Positions 54,035 through 63,086 of a stretch of 64,000 bases of DNA are shown here, piece after piece. The notes below the pieces were generated by a model that was not told the origin of the DNA, ran no database searches, and saw nothing but the letters and a program-made list of their open reading frames with translations. Position 1 is the first letter of the stretch, and each line of letters starts with the position of its first letter. The position numbers and the translations under genes are program-made. The stretch lies in assembly GCF_014077625.1 (NCBI RefSeq), contig NZ_JACFXU010000013.1, forward strand, positions 1,054,001-1,118,000, given 5' to 3'. The DNA is from Sediminihaliea albiluteola. Its GTDB lineage: Bacteria > Pseudomonadota > Gammaproteobacteria > Pseudomonadales > Halieaceae.

Positions 54035-54495
54035 AGCTCACCTGCTGCCGAATTGTGCTGCTGATTTAAGGTGGCTGGCGCAGGTTCTGCCGGAACATCG
54101 GCATCACTGCGCCCCCACCAAAGAACAAATACCAACACCAAAAGTATTGCCAGGCAAAGTCCGATAGCTAGGCCTACTTTTTGTGCTGGCAAAGCCGCAA
54201 CGGGCTTGCGGCGGGCCTCTGTACTTTCACTCACCTCTTCAGCGGCGCTGTCAAAGGCATCTAGTAATGGCTGCGTATCGATTTCCAGCATCCGCCCGTA
54301 GGCTCTGATGTAGCCGCGCGCCAACAAGGGCGAACGCAGCGCAGCGTAGTCATTGTTTTCAATAATGCCGATATAAGACGGCAGCCAAAACAAACGCTCG
54401 GCCACTTCGCGCTGACTCAAACCCTGAGCTTCACGCGCCGCACGCAACATAGCACCTGGTGAATCCGGTGCTACTCCCAGCTCTTTATTCTCCAC
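54031..54495 (-). CDS. rodZ: Short RodZ-like helix-turn-helix membrane protein
   Basis: A 154-residue protein with a cytoplasmic Xre/Cro-type helix-turn-helix ([34 protein letters not shown], residues 17-50), a basic linker, one membrane helix at about residues 107-127, and only some 27 periplasmic residues. Full-length RodZ has over 300 residues with a beta-rich DUF4115 domain, which is absent. The place between pilF and ispG is where rodZ is found, so this is the rodZ locus. The start is GTG. It probably still binds MreB through the helix-turn-helix domain. Confidence 0.85.
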   Translation of the reverse strand: MENKELGVAPDSPGAMLRAAREAQGLSQREVAERLFWLPSYIGIIENNDYAALRSPLLARGYIRAYGRMLEIDTQPLLDAFDSAAEEVSESTEARRKPVAALPAQKVGLAIGLCLAILLVLVFVLWWGRSDADVPAEPAPATLNQQHNSAAGEL

Positions 54496-55288
54496 TTTGC
54501 ACTCGCTTATAAGCTTGATATTCAGCTGATTTAGGATAAATATTACTTAATGCCAGCACATAGCTGCTCTCGGCATCATGATCACCACTGTGTTGCGCTA
54601 AGCGAATACCCAGCCACAGGCCACGTGCTGACTGCTGACGCACCTCGCGGCGATAATTCGCGTAATACGCTTCTGCGGCCTGATAGTCGCCGTCCTCAAA
54701 ACGTAATATGGCCAACTCTAACAGTGCGATACGACTATTTCGCTCCATTAAAAGAGCCCGTTCAAATGCCTGCTGAGCCCCTCGTCTATCTGCTAATTGT
54801 AGACGGCATAAACCCAAATTGATGAAGGCCTGGGGACGAGCGCTATAGAGCGGATCCTTTATCACCTGCTCCAACTGCTTCTCTGCTTCTTCAAAGCGCG
54901 ACTGAGAAAACAGAAAGGCCGCGTAGTTATTGCGCGCTCGTGAGAGCTTGCGGTCTAGACGAATGGCTTTTTTGAAGCTCTCTTCGGCTAACTCTGGCTC
55001 GCCAGTGCTTTGAAATACCAGCGCAAAAGCCTCGTGTACCTCGGCATTGTTTGGATCAATATGCGCTGCGGCTTTGAGATTGCGCTTGGCATCATCCCAA
55101 TTTCCCTCGCCAATATATTGCCGTGCTAAAGCAACTCGCTTTTCCAGAGCGACTTGCGGTGAAGGAGGGTCGGTATAAACGCTCTCAGTGTGAGTCACAC
55201 AGGCGCTGTGCAATAACAAGAGAGTCACTAGCGCTGTGTACTTCAGCAGCCCGACTCGACTTGGTGCTATAAAGGCCAATGCATTCAT
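54485..55288 (-). CDS. pilF: Type IV pilus biogenesis/stability lipoprotein PilF (PilW)
   Basis: A 267-residue TPR lipoprotein that places the PilQ secretin in the outer membrane. The lipobox LLLHSAC ends at C30, and about five TPR units follow ([31 protein letters not shown] is the clearest). It overlaps rlmN by four bases and rodZ by 11 bases. GGGGG abuts the ATG, so the exact start is not certain; a later start would shorten the signal peptide. The locus order confirms the call. Confidence 0.93.
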   Translation of the reverse strand: MNALAFIAPSRVGLLKYTALVTLLLLHSACVTHTESVYTDPPSPQVALEKRVALARQYIGEGNWDDAKRNLKAAAHIDPNNAEVHEAFALVFQSTGEPELAEESFKKAIRLDRKLSRARNNYAAFLFSQSRFEEAEKQLEQVIKDPLYSARPQAFINLGLCRLQLADRRGAQQAFERALLMERNSRIALLELAILRFEDGDYQAAEAYYANYRREVRQQSARGLWLGIRLAQHSGDHDAESSYVLALSNIYPKSAEYQAYKRVQSGE

Positions 55289-56448
55289 CCCCCTTGATTA
55301 AGCTGCGATTGTGCCGCGTTGCGGTATCGCTCACTGCGGCGAGTGCGGTCCACAACCTGGCCCACTAGCTGACCACAAGCTGCATCAATATCGTCGCCGC
55401 GGGTGGTCCGCACCGTGACAATATAGCCCGCATCCACCAGCACTTGCCAGAATCGCGACACGGCATTGCCACTGGGGCGGCGGTAATCGGACTGATCAAA
55501 GGTGTTAAAAGGGATTAAATTAATTTTACAGGGAAAGTCCCGCAGTAGTTCGGCCAGCTCTTGGGCCTGCTCTACCTGATCATTGACGCCCGCGATCAAG
55601 GTATATTCGATAGTCACTACCCGCTTGGTATCACGCTGGGCATCAATGTAATTAGCTGCAGATCGCAGCAACTGTGCGATCGGATACTTGCGATTAATGG
55701 GCACCAATTGATTGCGCAGCGCATCGTTGGGCGCATGCAGAGACACTGCCAGTGATACTTCACTGACTTGCGCCAACTTATCCAGCGCCGGCACCACGCC
55801 CGAGGTGCTTAGAGTGACCCGCCGCTTGGAAATACCGTAGGCGAGATCCTCCATCATTAAATCCATGGCTGAGACCACATTATCAAAATTCATCAGTGGC
55901 TCGCCCATACCCATCATCACCACATTAGTGACCACCCGAGGACTACCGGGCTTGAAGGCATCATAGGAGTTAATCGCCAGCCATACTTGCCCAATAATTT
56001 CCGCCGCGCTTAAATCGCGCTGGAAACCCTGCTTGCCAGTGGAGCAGAAGCTGCAATCCAAGCTGCAGCCCACTTGGGAGGAAACGCACAAAGTGGCACG
56101 GCCGCCCTCGGGAATTAACACAGCTTCAACTAAGCCGCCACCATCAACGCGAATGGCCCACTTCCGGGTGCCATCACTAGAGTCTTTTTGGCTGACAATT
56201 TCCGGTGGCCGCACCTCGGCTACCCGCTGCAGTTTTTCACGCAGCGCTTTGCCGAGGTTAGACATATCTTCAATCTGAGTGACACCGGCATGGTGTATCC
56301 ACTTCAGCACTTGCTGGGCGCGGAACTTCTTCTCTCCCAGCTCGAGAAAAAATGCTTCCATTTGATCCCGAGTTAAGCCCAGCAGGTTCACCTTATCAGG
56401 TGTCGCGTCTGTAGCTATTTTGTCACTTGTTACAGTGGCGGATGTCAT
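55285..56448 (-). CDS. rlmN: Dual-specificity 23S rRNA/tRNA C2-adenine methyltransferase RlmN
   Basis: A 387-residue radical SAM enzyme methylating A2503 in 23S rRNA and A37 in some tRNAs. The cluster motif CSLDCSFC is at C128, C132 and C135; [28 protein letters not shown] and the C-terminal [14 protein letters not shown] with the methyl-carrying Cys are present. The ATG at 56448 has AGGGA upstream; an in-frame start eleven codons earlier would run into ndk. It starts 17 bases after the ndk stop. Confidence 0.96.
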   Translation of the reverse strand: MTSATVTSDKIATDATPDKVNLLGLTRDQMEAFFLELGEKKFRAQQVLKWIHHAGVTQIEDMSNLGKALREKLQRVAEVRPPEIVSQKDSSDGTRKWAIRVDGGGLVEAVLIPEGGRATLCVSSQVGCSLDCSFCSTGKQGFQRDLSAAEIIGQVWLAINSYDAFKPGSPRVVTNVVMMGMGEPLMNFDNVVSAMDLMMEDLAYGISKRRVTLSTSGVVPALDKLAQVSEVSLAVSLHAPNDALRNQLVPINRKYPIAQLLRSAANYIDAQRDTKRVVTIEYTLIAGVNDQVEQAQELAELLRDFPCKINLIPFNTFDQSDYRRPSGNAVSRFWQVLVDAGYIVTVRTTRGDDIDAACGQLVGQVVDRTRRSERYRNAAQSQLNQGG

Positions 56449-56465
56449 GCCGGTATCCCTGCGCC

Positions 56466-56894
56466 TTAGGCGCGGTCGCAAATCTCGCTAGCAGCGAAAA
56501 AGTAAGCTATTTCACGGGCCGCTGAAGCCGGTGAATCTGAACCGTGAACTGCGTTGGCATCGATAGACTCGGCAAAGTCAGCACGGATAGTGCCCGCATC
56601 AGCTTCTTGAGGGTTGGTTGCACCCATCAACTCGCGGTTTTTTGCAATGGCGTTCTCACCTTCAAGCACCTGCACGAGTACTGGGCCAGAGGTCATAAAC
56701 TCAATCAGTGCCGGGAAGAAAGGACGCTCGCGGTGCTCTGCATAGAAACCACCAGCCACTTCTTCGCTCAACTGAAGCATTTTGGCGGCGACGATGCGCA
56801 GGCCATTCTCTTCAAAGCGTGAATAAATTTTGCCAATGACGTTTTTGCCAACTGCATCGGGTTTTACGATGGAAAAAGTGCGTTCTACTGCCAT
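56466..56894 (-). CDS. ndk: Nucleoside diphosphate kinase
   Basis: A 142-residue kinase that balances nucleoside triphosphates through a phospho-His intermediate. [21 protein letters not shown] opens it, and the active-site His is in [12 protein letters not shown] near the end. The chosen ATG at 56894 gives the family's standard length; a start 20 codons earlier would add a non-conserved stretch. It lies before rlmN in the conserved order but is separated from iscS by 231 bases with no isc genes. Confidence 0.97.
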   Translation of the reverse strand: MAVERTFSIVKPDAVGKNVIGKIYSRFEENGLRIVAAKMLQLSEEVAGGFYAEHRERPFFPALIEFMTSGPVLVQVLEGENAIAKNRELMGATNPQEADAGTIRADFAESIDANAVHGSDSPASAAREIAYFFAASEICDRA

Positions 56895-57125
56895 GAGTTT
56901 GTCTCCGGTAGGTGATGTGGGGCGCGCGGCGACCCAGCGGGCATCGAGCAACAATGTGTCAAAGCGGCCGGTTTCACCGAGGCGCGTTTAAAGCCGCGCA
57001 ATTATACGGACTTTGGGCCCCAGTTTCACCCTAGACTTAGCCGCAAGCTGATATTCTTTTTCTTTTAAATCAGCAACTTAAGCAGAACCTTTAGAAAAGC
57101 GAAAATTTCACTAAGCGCCTGGGAC
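56895..57125. other. Spacer between iscS and ndk where isc genes normally lie
   Basis: In Pseudomonas-type genomes iscU, iscA, hscB, hscA, fdx and iscX stand between iscS and ndk. Here only 231 bases remain, and no piece of those genes is recognised on either strand. The AT-rich stretch near 57045-57110 may carry the ndk promoter. The region looks like the scar of a deletion, although transfer of the genes elsewhere is equally possible. Confidence 0.6.
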
Positions 57126-58319
57126 TCAAGTGGCGCCATCGGCGGCATTGCGCTGCTGCCAGCGAGGGTTACGCTGCCGCAGTTGTGAAACTGTTTTACG
57201 CAGCAACTCCGCGGCTCGCTGGGCCTCATCTAAGCTGCTAAAGCGACCGAAACTGAAACGCAGCGAGCTGTGGGCTGTGGCGTCATCCAACCCCAAGGCC
57301 CGCAACACATAGGAGGGCTCAAGACTGGCCGAGGTGCAGGCCGAACCACTGGAAATAGCCAAATCCTTCAGCGCCATCAGCAGTGACTCGCCTTCGACGT
57401 AAGAGAAAGCGATATTAATCGCCCCCGGCAAGCGCTCTGCGCCGCCGCCATTGACTAGCAATTCCGGCACATCCTCAAGCGCTTGCCAAAAAGTATCGCG
57501 CAACTCGCGGATCCGCTCAGCTTCTGCGGCCATCTCCTGCCTGGCAATCGCAGCCGCCTCGCCCATACCGACAATTTGATGTGTCGCCAAGGTTCCTGAG
57601 CGCATGCCTCGCTCGTGGCCGCCACCGTGGATCTGGGCTTGCAAGCGAACCGCTGGATTACGTCTCACATAGAGCGCACCCATGCCTTTTGGGCCATACA
57701 TTTTATGCGCCGACATGGACAGCAAATCCACTGGCCAGCGCGCCAGATCAATGTCGATTTTACCGGCGCTCTGAGCCGCATCGACGTGCAGCAATACCCC
57801 AGCTTGGCGGGTAATCTCGGCAATTGCCGCAATATCGTTGATGGTGCCTATTTCATTGTTGGCGTGCATGATACTCACTAGCACCGTATCTGGCCGCAGA
57901 GCTGCAGCTACCGCCTCAGGCGCAATTAGCCCCGTGGCAGAGGGCGCCAGATAAGTCACCTCAAAGCCCTCGCTCTCAAGCTGCGCGCAAGTATCAAGCA
58001 CAGCTTTGTGTTCGATACTCGAGGTAACAATATGCTGGCCACGTTCACGGTAAAAATGCGCAGCACCCTTAATTGCCAAGTTATTCGACTCTGTGGCCCC
58101 AGAGGTCCACACAATCTCCCGCGGATCAGCGCCAATCAGATCAGCCACTTGTCGGCGCGCCTCCTCAACGGCGGCCTCTGCGCGCCAGCCAAACATATGC
58201 GAGCGCGAGGCCGGATTGCCAAAATTACCGTCAATTGTCAGGCATTGGCACATTTTTTCAGCGACCCGTGGATCAACCGGTGTGGTCGCTAGATAATCAA
58301 GATAAATAGGTCCTGACAT
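57126..58319 (-). CDS. iscS: Group I cysteine desulfurase IscS
   Basis: A 397-residue PLP enzyme that takes sulfur from cysteine for Fe-S clusters, thiolation of tRNA and other uses. The PLP lysine is K206 in [12 protein letters not shown], and the sulfur-carrying Cys is C328 in the long loop [10 protein letters not shown], which marks the IscS/NifS group rather than SufS. GGAGAG precedes the ATG. It follows trmJ by two bases with no iscR between, and iscU does not follow. The lone gene may serve tRNA thiolation (4-thiouridine, mnm5s2U) as well as, or in place of, cluster assembly. Confidence 0.95.
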   Translation of the reverse strand: MSGPIYLDYLATTPVDPRVAEKMCQCLTIDGNFGNPASRSHMFGWRAEAAVEEARRQVADLIGADPREIVWTSGATESNNLAIKGAAHFYRERGQHIVTSSIEHKAVLDTCAQLESEGFEVTYLAPSATGLIAPEAVAAALRPDTVLVSIMHANNEIGTINDIAAIAEITRQAGVLLHVDAAQSAGKIDIDLARWPVDLLSMSAHKMYGPKGMGALYVRRNPAVRLQAQIHGGGHERGMRSGTLATHQIVGMGEAAAIARQEMAAEAERIRELRDTFWQALEDVPELLVNGGGAERLPGAINIAFSYVEGESLLMALKDLAISSGSACTSASLEPSYVLRALGLDDATAHSSLRFSFGRFSSLDEAQRAAELLRKTVSQLRQRNPRWQQRNAADGAT

Positions 58320-58321
58320 GC

Positions 58322-59071
58322 TTACTCTCCCTCGGCTACCGGTCGGGGCACAAACTTCTGGGTCTCGGTCAAAATCCCCCGCAAAATATTGAGCTCCATT
58401 TCATCTAGGCGAACGCGGCCATATAAACGCCGCAGACGCGACATTAGCTGCCGCGGCGCAGCGGGATCGAGAAACTCAATATCCACCAGCGTCTGCTCTA
58501 AGTGCTGATAAAAGCGCTCCATGTTTTCACTGCTGCTAAAGGGCGTATCCCACTGCTCGTCCTCACGCTGTGGCAGCGTATCTGCCTCCAACAGCATGCG
58601 CAGCTCATAACACACAATTTGTACCGCCATGGCTAAATTTAGGGAACTGTAATCCGCAGAAGTAGGAATATTGAGGTGCAAGTTACACAGCTGCAGCTCA
58701 TCATTAGTGAGCCCCCGATCTTCGCGACCAAAAACCACTGCCACCTGTTCGCGACTAGAGGCCTCTGCCATCCGCTGGGCGCAGTGACGGGGATCGAGCA
58801 ACGGCCAAGGTATACGGCGACCGCGCGCACTGGTTCCCACCACAAACTGACAATCGGCAACTGCCTCAGCCAAGCTCGAGCTAAGCACTGCTCGATCCAG
58901 CACATCGCTGGCCGCAGCCGCGCGCCACTGGGCCTGCTCATCGGGAAACTGGCGTGGTTCCACTAAGTATAAATTTTTCAATCCCATATTTTTCATGGCA
59001 CGTGCCACAGCGCCGATGTTACCGGGATGAGATGTATTGACCAATACGATACGAATATTGTCGAGATTCAT
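58322..59071 (-). CDS. trmJ: tRNA (cytidine/uridine-2'-O-)-methyltransferase TrmJ
   Basis: A 249-residue SPOUT-class enzyme that methylates the 2'-O of residue 32 in tRNA. The start [38 protein letters not shown] and the knot motifs [28 protein letters not shown] and [15 protein letters not shown] are clear. It precedes iscS by two bases in the direction of transcription, as in related bacteria where iscR would come next. It diverges from suhB. Confidence 0.95.
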   Translation of the reverse strand: MNLDNIRIVLVNTSHPGNIGAVARAMKNMGLKNLYLVEPRQFPDEQAQWRAAAASDVLDRAVLSSSLAEAVADCQFVVGTSARGRRIPWPLLDPRHCAQRMAEASSREQVAVVFGREDRGLTNDELQLCNLHLNIPTSADYSSLNLAMAVQIVCYELRMLLEADTLPQREDEQWDTPFSSSENMERFYQHLEQTLVDIEFLDPAAPRQLMSRLRRLYGRVRLDEMELNILRGILTETQKFVPRPVAEGE

Positions 59072-59179
59072 TAGCTGCCGAATGTTGGGGGCCTAGTCTG
59101 TCAATATGGGCAATTTCTGCGATTGAATGACGCAAGCACAAGACTCATGATGCGGGCGTGAGGCGCCAGCGAGGGCGGT

Positions 59180-59189
59180 ATTATAGCAG
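59180..59189 (-). promoter_or_regulatory. Extended -10 promoter element of trmJ
   Basis: On the minus strand the sequence CTGCTATAAT contains the extended -10 form TGnTATAAT, placed to start transcription near 59173 towards trmJ. No good -35 hexamer is seen, which is common for extended -10 promoters. It is the exact mirror of the element at 59219-59228. Confidence 0.55.
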
Positions 59190-59218
59190 GTTTTACACTG
59201 TGATCTGGTCCCATTTCG

Positions 59219-59228
59219 CTGCTATAAT
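59219..59228 (+). promoter_or_regulatory. Extended -10 promoter element of suhB
   Basis: CTGCTATAAT holds TGnTATAAT and points towards suhB, whose start lies 37 bases downstream; transcription should begin near 59235. It forms a perfect 10-bp inverted repeat with the trmJ element. No -35 match was found. Confidence 0.6.
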
Positions 59229-59264
59229 CCCGCGCCCACAGCAAATCACCTAGGATCAAACACT

Positions 59265-60059
59265 ATGGAACCGATGGTCAACATCGCACTACGTGCCGCC
59301 CGCAAAGCTGGCGAGCAGATTGTGCGCGCCTCCGACGACTTGGAGCGTGTTGAAGTTGTGGCCAAAGGGCACAACGATTTCGTCTCAGAAGTGGACCGAG
59401 CAGCAGAACGCGAGATCATCTACCAGTTACAAAAAGCCTACCCCGATCACGCCTTTTTGGGTGAAGAAGGCGGCCTACAGGGCGACGAAGACGCAGACTA
59501 TCGCTGGGTCATCGACCCCTTAGACGGCACCACTAATTTTTTGCGCGGCATTCCGCACTACGGCATTTCGATTGCCTGCTTCTACAAAGGCAAGGTCGAG
59601 CATGCGGTAGTACTCGACCCCGTTCGCCGTGAAGAATTTACCGCCTCCCGCGGTCGCGGCGCGCGTTTGAATGGCCGCCGCATACGAGTGAGCAAGCGTC
59701 AATCTCTCGACGGCGCACTCTTAGGTACTGGTATCCCCTTTAAAAACCACTGCGACGACGCCCTACGTGGCTACAGCAAAAGCTTAGAAATACTGGCTGG
59801 ACAAACCGCCGGCATCCGGCGCGCAGGCGCAGCATCGCTGGACTTGGCCTACGTGGCGGCAGGTCGCCTGGATGCATTTTGGGAAAAAGGGCTGTCCATT
59901 TGGGATATTGCCGCCGGTACCCTGCTGGTACGCGAGGCAGGTGGCTTGGTGGCCGACTTCAATGGCGCCGACAAGCACTTTGAAAGTGGCGACATTGTTT
60001 GCGGCAACCCGAAATGCTTCAAGTCGGTACTGCAAGTGACTAAGCCCTTACTCGGCTAA
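59265..60059 (+). CDS. suhB: Inositol-1-monophosphatase SuhB
   Basis: A 264-residue Mg-dependent phosphatase; SuhB also joins the rRNA antitermination complex in E. coli. The motifs HNDFVSEVDRAAE, FLGEEGG, WVIDPLDGTTNFLRGIPHYG and the C-terminal WEKGLSIWDIAAGTLLVREAGG supply the metal and substrate residues. TAGGAT lies before the ATG. It is divergent from trmJ and convergent with secF, as in Pseudomonas. Confidence 0.95.
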   Translation: MEPMVNIALRAARKAGEQIVRASDDLERVEVVAKGHNDFVSEVDRAAEREIIYQLQKAYPDHAFLGEEGGLQGDEDADYRWVIDPLDGTTNFLRGIPHYGISIACFYKGKVEHAVVLDPVRREEFTASRGRGARLNGRRIRVSKRQSLDGALLGTGIPFKNHCDDALRGYSKSLEILAGQTAGIRRAGAASLDLAYVAAGRLDAFWEKGLSIWDIAAGTLLVREAGGLVADFNGADKHFESGDIVCGNPKCFKSVLQVTKPLLG

Positions 60060-60088
60060 GAGCAGCTCAGGCAGCAGCACAAGTCAAT

Positions 60089-60107
60089 GTCCCGCCTTGC
60101 GCGGGAC
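60089..60107 (+). terminator. First hairpin after suhB
   Basis: GTCCCGC and GCGGGAC flank a 5-base loop, 29 bases after the suhB stop, followed by only TTT. It probably terminates suhB weakly. Confidence 0.6.
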
Positions 60108-60137
60108 TTTAACACTAACAACAATGCAGCTTCTTAT

Positions 60138-60170
60138 GCTGTCTGAGTAGCTAAATAGTACTCAGACAGC
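60138..60170. terminator. Second hairpin between suhB and secF
   Basis: GCTGTCTGAGTA and its perfect complement flank a 9-base loop, directly beyond the secF stop on the minus strand. No T-run follows either arm. It is likely the secDF terminator or mRNA end-protecting structure. Confidence 0.6.
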
Positions 60171-60181
60171 AGAGCCAATAC

Positions 60182-61096
60182 TTAGGGCAACACTTCCTCT
60201 TGCTCTGCCCCTTCCTTGACTGGAATCATCAAGTCTTCCTTGTTCACCTTTAGCAGCAACAATGTGCTGGCAGAGACATAGATAGACGAATAAGTACCGA
60301 TAGCCACACCAACAATCAGCGCAAGAGCAAAGCCGTTGATCATCTCTCCGCCAAAAACTGCCAGTGAAATAAGTACCAGCAAGGTGGTCAGAGAGGTCAC
60401 CAAGGTCCGGCTCAAGGTCTCAGTCAGCGAGATATTAATAATCTCCACCGGATCAGAGCGGCGCAATTTGCGGAAATTTTCCCGGATGCGGTCGGCCACA
60501 ACAATGGTGTCGTTCAGCGAATAACCGATCACCGCGAGTAAAGCCGCCAGCACCGTCAGGTCAAACTCAAGGCCGATAACAGAGAAGAAGCCCAAGGTCA
60601 CGATGACGTCGTGCACCAAGCCCGACACGGCGCCCACAGCGAACTTAAACTGAAAGCGAAAGGCGATATACACCATCACTAGGCCCAAGGCTAAAAGCAT
60701 GGCCAAGCCGCCCTGCTCGCGCAGCTCATCACCTACCTGCGGGCCAACGAACTCAATACGGCGCAGTTCGACAGTTCCGGCAAAATTATCCTGCAATAGC
60801 TCAACCAATGCTGGGCCTGATTTATCGGAGTGCCCCTGTGGCAGCCGAATCAAAACATCCTGGTCACTACCAAAGCTAACGACGATGGCGCCATCGAAAG
60901 TACCGCCCTCCAGCAAGCCGCGAATCTCAGTCAAATTGGCAGTCTCACTGTAGTGCACCTCCACTAAGGTGCCGCCAGTAAAATCCAGCCCCCAGTTGAG
61001 CTGCTTAGTCACCAATGAACCGATGGCCACAATGAGCAAGATGGCAGAAAAAGCCATTGCCAGCTTACGCTGACCCATAAAGTTTATAATTTTCAT
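60182..61096 (-). CDS. secF: Protein translocase subunit SecF
   Basis: A 304-residue inner-membrane protein with six helices that, with SecD, uses the proton-motive force to help proteins leave the Sec channel. LNWGLDFTGGTLVEVHYSE near residue 32 is the family's periplasmic entry motif, followed by the helix-rich GYSLNDTIVVADRIREN signature. It overlaps secD by four bases, the usual coupling. Confidence 0.96.
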   Translation of the reverse strand: MKIINFMGQRKLAMAFSAILLIVAIGSLVTKQLNWGLDFTGGTLVEVHYSETANLTEIRGLLEGGTFDGAIVVSFGSDQDVLIRLPQGHSDKSGPALVELLQDNFAGTVELRRIEFVGPQVGDELREQGGLAMLLALGLVMVYIAFRFQFKFAVGAVSGLVHDVIVTLGFFSVIGLEFDLTVLAALLAVIGYSLNDTIVVADRIRENFRKLRRSDPVEIINISLTETLSRTLVTSLTTLLVLISLAVFGGEMINGFALALIVGVAIGTYSSIYVSASTLLLLKVNKEDLMIPVKEGAEQEEVLP

Positions 61097-62973
61097 GACT
61101 TGGGCCCCCCAATAGCCAAGGATTTCACTTTACGGCCACCATAGAACAGGTTGACCATGGCACGGGTACCCACGATTGCAGTAAACATCGAGGTCACAAT
61201 ACCGACTGACAGCGTGACAGCAAAGCCTTTAATCGGCCCAGTGCCTACTGCATACAGAATAACCGCCACAATCAGCGTGGTGATGTTGGCATCGAGAATA
61301 GTCGACAGCGCCGCATCATAGCCAGAATGGATCGCCATTTGCGGCGACCTACCATCGCGTATTTCCTCCCGTATTCGAGAGAAGATTAGCACGTTGGCGT
61401 CCACCGCCATCCCCACCGTCAGCACGATACCGGCAATACCCGGCAGGGTTAAGGTAGCGCCCAACAATGACATAAAGGCCAGTAGCAATACCAGGTTAAA
61501 GCTCAACGCCACCACCGCAAAAACACCAAATACACGGTAGTAGAGAACCATAAATAGCACGACCAAAGCTAAGCCATACTGCACTGACTTAACCCCGAGG
61601 CGAATATTCTCGGCCCCCAATGAAGGACCAATCGTTCGCTCTTCCACAAAGCTAATAGGGGCAGCAAGAGCACCCGCTCGCAGCATCAGTGCCAGTTCAG
61701 ATGACTCCAAGGGGCTATCCAAACCAGTGATCTGAAACTGTGCGCCTAGGGCCGACTGAATGACTGGCGCAGTCAGTAGTTTGCGCTCGTCATAGGGAAT
61801 CTTAACAGCCACCTCCGTGCCATCGGCCTGCTGTTCGTAGCGGGTGCGGTATTTACGCTCAATAAAGAGCACCCCCATACGCCGCTTGACGTTATTGCGC
61901 GTGGCGCGCGACATCAGGCTACCGCCTTCACTATCCAAGCTAATTTGCACATTGGGTCGGCCGTTTTGATCAAAACTAGCCTGCGCATTCGACACCCGCT
62001 CGCCGGTGATAATGACGTCGCGCTCCAACCACTCTTTCATTCCAGCGCGATCGGCACTGCGGTATTCAAACTGCTGCTTGTCACTCGCTGGGGCATCCAT
62101 ATTGGCGACTAAGCGGAACTCGAGGTTGGCCACTTTACCCAAGATCCGTTTAGCTTCAGCGGTGTCTTGAATACCTGGCAACTCGACCACGATACGATTT
62201 TTGCCCTGCCGCTGTACTAGCGGCTCAGAGACGCCCAACTCATTCACTCGATTGCGGATGGTGGTAAGGTTCTGACTTACGGCGTAATCGGCTATTTCAC
62301 TGCGTGTTTGCTCAGTCATCGCCGCCCTCACCGAGAAGTTATCACCCTCATCTAAGCGCTCAAGGGTCAGTTCTGGGTGATTCTCAGCGATCAGCGAGCG
62401 AGCCTCCTCGCGCTGGCTCTCAGAGCGGAAACGGGCGACTACACGGCCCTGTTTATCCATACTGACCATGCCGCGGATACGTTTTTCACGCAAAGCACGC
62501 TTCACAGCGTTGAGGTAATATTCTTGCCGCCGCTCGGTGGCCGCCTCGACATCTACCTCTAGCTTAAAGTGCACACCTCCGCTGAGGTCCAAGCCCAACT
62601 TCATTGGCTGCGCCCCGAGAGCACTGAGCCAACTCGGCGTGGTCGGGGCCAAGTTCAAAGCGATGATAAAACCGTCGCCTAAGGCCCGCTGCACCCGAGC
62701 CTGAGCAGTCAACTGCTGCTCGGCGCTGCGCAGTCTAATCAGGGCATTGCGGCCATTTTCATCGATTAGCTCATCAAAATGCTCGATGCCGGCCTCTTCC
62801 AGTGCCCGTGTAGCCCGCGACAAGATTGCCTCGTCAATAACCTGGGCACTGTTTTCACCGGTAATCTGCAGGGCCGGATCGGGGGCAAATAGGTTGGGGG
62901 CTGCATAGACTAAGCCGATCGTGATCACAAAGAGCACGATCAGATATTTCCACAGCGGGTACTTATTTAGCAT
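61093..62973 (-). CDS. secD: Protein translocase subunit SecD
   Basis: A 626-residue inner-membrane protein with six helices and a large periplasmic P1 domain. MKLGLDLSGGVHFKLEVD, VELPGIQDTAEAKRILGKVANLEF and the membrane motif GIAGIVLTVGMAVDANVLIFSRIREE are clear. Its 5' side carries its own spacer and a terminator of the purL gene, and yajC, the normal partner upstream, is absent. The gene therefore probably has a promoter in the 113-base gap before it. Confidence 0.96.
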   Translation of the reverse strand: MLNKYPLWKYLIVLFVITIGLVYAAPNLFAPDPALQITGENSAQVIDEAILSRATRALEEAGIEHFDELIDENGRNALIRLRSAEQQLTAQARVQRALGDGFIIALNLAPTTPSWLSALGAQPMKLGLDLSGGVHFKLEVDVEAATERRQEYYLNAVKRALREKRIRGMVSMDKQGRVVARFRSESQREEARSLIAENHPELTLERLDEGDNFSVRAAMTEQTRSEIADYAVSQNLTTIRNRVNELGVSEPLVQRQGKNRIVVELPGIQDTAEAKRILGKVANLEFRLVANMDAPASDKQQFEYRSADRAGMKEWLERDVIITGERVSNAQASFDQNGRPNVQISLDSEGGSLMSRATRNNVKRRMGVLFIERKYRTRYEQQADGTEVAVKIPYDERKLLTAPVIQSALGAQFQITGLDSPLESSELALMLRAGALAAPISFVEERTIGPSLGAENIRLGVKSVQYGLALVVLFMVLYYRVFGVFAVVALSFNLVLLLAFMSLLGATLTLPGIAGIVLTVGMAVDANVLIFSRIREEIRDGRSPQMAIHSGYDAALSTILDANITTLIVAVILYAVGTGPIKGFAVTLSVGIVTSMFTAIVGTRAMVNLFYGGRKVKSLAIGGPKS

Positions 62974-63001
62974 AGTATTGCTCTAACAGAGGAAAAGATA
63001 T

Positions 63002-63022
63002 CGGGGGCCATCAAGACCCCCG
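63002..63022 (-). terminator. Terminator of purL
   Basis: CGGGGG and CCCCCG flank a 9-base loop; on the minus strand the stem is followed by ATATCTTTT. It lies about 65 bases beyond the purL stop, ahead of secD, so it separates the two transcripts. Confidence 0.65.
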
Positions 63023-63086
63023 GATTTGGCAAAAGCGCCATTATAAATTATCAGCTAGCAGTCACAAGTGACGGCCTTGGACGCAT

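Noticed and set aside
57581-58309. Several plus-strand open frames opposite iscS
   Set aside because: They are typical shadow frames of a conserved coding gene; none has motifs or a good start.
57126-58319. SufS-type desulfurase as an alternative for iscS
   Set aside because: The long [10 protein letters not shown] loop with C328 and the place after trmJ mark the IscS group.
59191-59228. TTTACA as -35 of the suhB promoter
   Set aside because: It lies 25 bases from TATAAT, too far for sigma70; the extended -10 form explains the site better.
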